Origin: an uncultured Gammaproteobacteria bacterium
GTDB taxonomy: Bacteria; Pseudomonadota; Gammaproteobacteria; Steroidobacterales; Rariloculaceae
Length of the DNA stretch: 33,148 nucleotides
NCBI GenBank assembly: GCA_913041665.1
Contig: CAJWKT010000015.1
Location: 1 to 33,148, forward strand
Direction of reading: 5' to 3'
In this document: in pieces, positions 29,649-33,148 of the stretch
How positions within the stretch are numbered: position 1 is the first letter of the stretch
Layout: every line of letters starts with the position of its first letter
Program-made: the position numbers and the translations under genes
The notes under the pieces: generated by a model
Database searches by the model: none
What the model was told of the DNA's origin: nothing
The model's input: the letters and a program-made list of their open reading frames with translations, nothing else

Positions 29649-30662
29649 TCAAGCAGGCATCCAGCCCGTGCCAGCGCGGCAGTTGACATATTCCGCGCTG
29701 CAGTCCGTGGCGGGCAGAACCGAAACCTCATGCCACAGCTGCAATTGTAAGTTCGGGCCGTATTTCGGTGCGATCGAAAGGAACGTGTTGAAGATCTCCA
29801 GATGAGTTGGATGATGTTCCGACCAGTTCTCTAAGTCCTTCATCGTCCGGAAATATGCTATCCCACAAGAGCGTCTCAGATTACTGCCATCCAGCGCGAT
29901 ATCCTTCATGTAGCGGCAGGAATAACAATTTACCTCATCACCCTGATCGCGTAGGAAGGCCATACCAGCTTTTAATGTTGGCTCAATTGTATCTATGTAT
30001 TCGCTCAACTGTTCGTCATCGCAGTTGCTCCAGTCCTGCCCCGAGCGGATGATGCAGAGGTTTTCATGCGCTTCAACCACCACGTGGTTGCCGTTCTGTT
30101 CAACCACGCACACGAGCCCATTCGCCTCCAAAGCATCATGTGCTGACAGCGGAATACGGTCGCGCATGCCGCCCCAGTACTGGTGGTGCGGGATAGGGCC
30201 AACAGTCCCTTCGCGCATCTGGCTATAGCCATGGTCATGCACCGGGCCGGAAAAGAGTGTCTCCGTCCGATTGAATGGGATGTTCACGCATTCCTTTATC
30301 ACGCCGTAACCATCAGCATCTATGTGCTTTTTCCAAAAGGCAGTGTATGCGTCAGAGGACATTGTTGCCTTAGCTGCATCCTGATCACGCCAGTAAGCAA
30401 CGCAGGCCGTCTCATGTAATCCGCCACCCGCATCGGAGGTTAATAGATCGCAGATCTCAGCACTTTCCAGCGCGGCTTGCAGTTCTGCCATATGCGGCAT
30501 CACGTCCATACCTGCGGGATGTTGAAAGCCAACTAGGGCCATCGATACACCGGTCTGTGTATCCATAAAGGTTGAAGACCACGCAGGTACTGGCGGCTCC
30601 CACCCCTTGGGCATACGCAAGGGATAGCGCCGATCCGTTGGGATCGCCTTATTCGTCTGCAT
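29649..30662 (-). CDS. Heme-dependent aldoxime dehydratase (phenylacetaldoxime dehydratase family)
   Basis: WSEHHPTHLEIFNTF, LQLWHEVSVLPATDCSAEYVNCRAGTGWMPA, SGPVHDHGYxGxMRDRIPLS match the Oxd family pattern; start set at MQTNK overlapping upstream nitrilase. Confidence 0.9.
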   Translation of the reverse strand: MQTNKAIPTDRRYPLRMPKGWEPPVPAWSSTFMDTQTGVSMALVGFQHPAGMDVMPHMAELQAALESAEICDLLTSDAGGGLHETACVAYWRDQDAAKATMSSDAYTAFWKKHIDADGYGVIKECVNIPFNRTETLFSGPVHDHGYSQMREGTVGPIPHHQYWGGMRDRIPLSAHDALEANGLVCVVEQNGNHVVVEAHENLCIIRSGQDWSNCDDEQLSEYIDTIEPTLKAGMAFLRDQGDEVNCYSCRYMKDIALDGSNLRRSCGIAYFRTMKDLENWSEHHPTHLEIFNTFLSIAPKYGPNLQLQLWHEVSVLPATDCSAEYVNCRAGTGWMPA

Positions 30663-31668
30663 GACCCACGATCTCAAGCTCGGGAGCGTCTTCCGGAACG
30701 ACAACACTACTAGCATCATCAAAGTTCACTACCGGGCGCTGACGCCTTTTGTTGAGGAGCAAGCGCGTCACATCGGGTCGCGAATAATGCCCAGCTGGAT
30801 CTGCTGCTGCCTTTGCAAAGGCGATCATGCTCAAATCAATATCAGCCACCACAAGACCTTCTTCTGTGTGGGATAAATCCGATCCGATAGACTGACCATC
30901 CGGCGCGTAAATCCGAGTGTAGCCGCCACCAACAGGGCACAACGCCTCTTTCTCTGAGTCACCCTGACACAGTATATCCTGTTGTTCCTTGCTAACTAGC
31001 GCGCAAGCCGCAACCACAAAGCAACCTCCTTCCACTGCGTAAATCATGCTCGCACCATTATTCACTTGATGGCCAAGTGCATAGGCCCCACCTTCGTAAA
31101 GCGCGAGGTTTGGCCAAGCCGCACAGTGGATCTGCTCGTTCTGAGCATACATCGCGTATTTCGTTAGGGGCTGCAGATGCTCCCAGCAACTCAGCTGTCC
31201 AATCCGACCCAACGAAGTCTCGTTAACCACAATGTCGGAACCATCACCCTCACCAAATACTGTGCGTTCCACATGCGTGGGCTTCAGCTTACGACGGCGT
31301 TTAATAACGTCACCATTCTCATCATAATGCCACTGCGCAATATAAAGAGAACCACCTTCACGTTCGCTCAGGCCCATTGAAACCTGAATGTTATTCTTGC
31401 GCGCGGCCTCGGCAATAACCTTGTCTTCGGCAGACCTAGCCTCGATCGAACTCTCAAAATAACGGCCGACGAATTGCATTCCCCAGGCTACTGGCCCCAG
31501 CCAAATGTGATTGGGGTAACCTGGCAGCCAAGTTTCCGGGAACACGACCAACTTGGCGCTGGCAGCAGCAGCCTGTTCAATATACTTTACTGCTTTTTCG
31601 ACGCCCGCTTGCAGATCAAGAAAACAGGGCGCAGCCTGTACAGCAGCAGCTTTAAACTGTTGTGACAT
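30649..31668 (-). CDS. Nitrilase (carbon-nitrogen hydrolase family)
   Basis: Catalytic triad context FPETWLPGYP (Glu), RRKLKPTHVERTVFGEGDG (Lys), LSCWEHLQPL (Cys); 339 aa. Confidence 0.93.
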   Translation of the reverse strand: MSQQFKAAAVQAAPCFLDLQAGVEKAVKYIEQAAAASAKLVVFPETWLPGYPNHIWLGPVAWGMQFVGRYFESSIEARSAEDKVIAEAARKNNIQVSMGLSEREGGSLYIAQWHYDENGDVIKRRRKLKPTHVERTVFGEGDGSDIVVNETSLGRIGQLSCWEHLQPLTKYAMYAQNEQIHCAAWPNLALYEGGAYALGHQVNNGASMIYAVEGGCFVVAACALVSKEQQDILCQGDSEKEALCPVGGGYTRIYAPDGQSIGSDLSHTEEGLVVADIDLSMIAFAKAAADPAGHYSRPDVTRLLLNKRRQRPVVNFDDASSVVVPEDAPELEIVGHADE

Positions 31669-31759
31669 AGTTTTTCTTTTCCTTTAGATAACGTAAATAA
31701 TACGGAATACACCGTGGCCGCTTTATTAATAATTGTCTCACAGCGACCGTATCCATGAA

Positions 31760-32518
31760 TTAAGATCTACCACTTTTTATTCGCTCAAAAAAAATCTTGC
31801 GGGCAGTCTCAAGATCCTCTGGGGTGTCCACACCGCTAGGTGGTTTTTCCACCGCCTCGGCGACCAAAATATTGAATCCCAGCCAGAGCGCCCTAAGCTG
31901 CTCCAGTTTCTCGATCCTCTCCAGCTCACATGACTCAGAAGCAGCGAGCATCTTAAGAACGCGCACACGGTAAGCATAAAGCCCAATGTGGCGTTTCGGA
32001 GTTTCCTTCGTCCCATCCTCGCGAGGATGCGGTATAGGCGCACGGCTGAAATATAAGGCATTGTTTTTATTATCTGCAACTACCTTCACTGTATTAGGGT
32101 CAAGCCATTCCTCCTTCGAAGTAATCGAGGTAAACAACGTGGAAATGGATGCATCGGCTTTATTGGCTAATAGCTCAGCCGTCTGAGAAATAACAACTGG
32201 AGGTAACAATGGTTCGTCGCCCTGAACGTTTACCACGATTTGCTCATCAGGCCAACCCAATCGCTGGGCTACCTCGGCTATCCTATCAGTTCCGGTTCTA
32301 TGAGTTCCGGTGAGCTCCACATGTGCACCAATGCCGGTGCAAACATCCTTTATTCTCTCATCATCGGTAGCAATTATTACCTCGGACGCATCAGCCTGGC
32401 AGGCTGATTTATATACCCATTCGATCATAGAGCGGCCACCGATATCTACCAAAGGTTTACCAGGTAGGCGAGTTGAGGCATACCTAGCAGGAATAACAAC
32501 AATAAAATCGGCTGACAT
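31760..32518 (-). CDS. kdsB: 3-deoxy-manno-octulosonate cytidylyltransferase
   Basis: FIVVIPARYASTRLPGKPLVDIGGRSMIEWVY, VNVQGDEPLLPP, HIGLYAYR, LEQLRALWLGFNI. Confidence 0.97.
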   Translation of the reverse strand: MSADFIVVIPARYASTRLPGKPLVDIGGRSMIEWVYKSACQADASEVIIATDDERIKDVCTGIGAHVELTGTHRTGTDRIAEVAQRLGWPDEQIVVNVQGDEPLLPPVVISQTAELLANKADASISTLFTSITSKEEWLDPNTVKVVADNKNNALYFSRAPIPHPREDGTKETPKRHIGLYAYRVRVLKMLAASESCELERIEKLEQLRALWLGFNILVAEAVEKPPSGVDTPEDLETARKIFFERIKSGRS

Positions 32519-32592
32519 AATCAGTATTACTCAATTTTGGGTTGACACCCCCGTCTAATTAACGAACCGTACAAACGGGAACCAAATTCGGT

Positions 32593-33148
32593 TCATTGTT
32601 CCGCGAATTGCATCCGATAAAGAGCCTTATAGTACCCATCATAGGCTACTAACTCAGCGTGATTCCCCGTCTCAACTATTTTCCCATCCCTAAGAACCAT
32701 AATGCAGTCAGCTGTTTCTACAGTGGACAGACGATGAGCGATAACTAACGTTGTACGCCCTTTCATAAGCTGTCCAAGGGCACGCTGAATCCGACGCTCG
32801 GACTCAGTATCAAGTGACGAAGTAGCTTCATCTAAAATTAATATGTCTGGCTTTTTTACAAATGCTCGCGCAAGAGCAATTCTTTGTCTTTCACCACCGG
32901 AGAGTTTTGACCCATGCTCACCAACATTAAAATCTAAGCCTTGAGGAAGATGCTCGACAAAACTTATTGCCCCTGCTCGTCGAAGCGCATCTTTTATGTC
33001 TGCATCGAGGATTTTAAGATTGCCAAAAGTTAAATTATTTCGAACAGTATCGTGAAATAAAATAGTTTCTTGAGGAAGATATCCAATCATCTTTCTTAAA
33101 GATGATTTACTAAAATTATTAATATTTCTTCCATCAATTTCTATTGAG
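32593..33148 (-). CDS. ABC transporter ATP-binding/permease (MsbA-like), C-terminal nucleotide-binding domain; continues beyond the window
   Basis: Q-loop LPQETILFHDTVRNNLTFG, signature LSGGERQRIALARAF, Walker B ILILDEATSSLD, H-loop VIAHRLSTV. Frame is open to the window edge (SIEIDGRNINNFSKSSLRK upstream). Confidence 0.88.
   Translation of the reverse strand, partial: SIEIDGRNINNFSKSSLRKMIGYLPQETILFHDTVRNNLTFGNLKILDADIKDALRRAGAISFVEHLPQGLDFNVGEHGSKLSGGERQRIALARAFVKKPDILILDEATSSLDTESERRIQRALGQLMKGRTTLVIAHRLSTVETADCIMVLRDGKIVETGNHAELVAYDGYYKALYRMQFAEQ

Overview
This window looks like a chromosomal segment from a gammaproteobacterium, probably an uncultured marine-type lineage (inferred from gene families and order only). 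It is mostly housekeeping genes: serS, lolA, ftsK, aat, infA, clpA/clpS, lexA, an rne-rluC-maf-yceD-rpmF-plsX-fabH block, an LMW-PTP gene, kdsB and an msbA-like ABC exporter end. It also has a tRNA-Ser(UGA), a partial type II secretion operon (gspC-D-E-F) and a LexA promoter with two SOS boxes. I found no CRISPR arrays, transposases, integrases or phage genes. The most interesting accessory content is: (1) a coupled nitrilase plus heme aldoxime dehydratase pair inserted between kdsB and the PTP gene; (2) a divergent cluster of secreted DUF6152-like proteins downstream of gspF, with the same two domains split on one strand and fused on the other, and with a predicted mature N-terminus of His-His; (3) a GspE ATPase whose four zinc-ligand cysteines all appear substituted; (4) a FemAB-like acyltransferase translationally coupled to aat in an N-degron locus; (5) a structured rne leader with a possible upstream ORF. 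All family assignments are from motif recognition by eye, with no database search.
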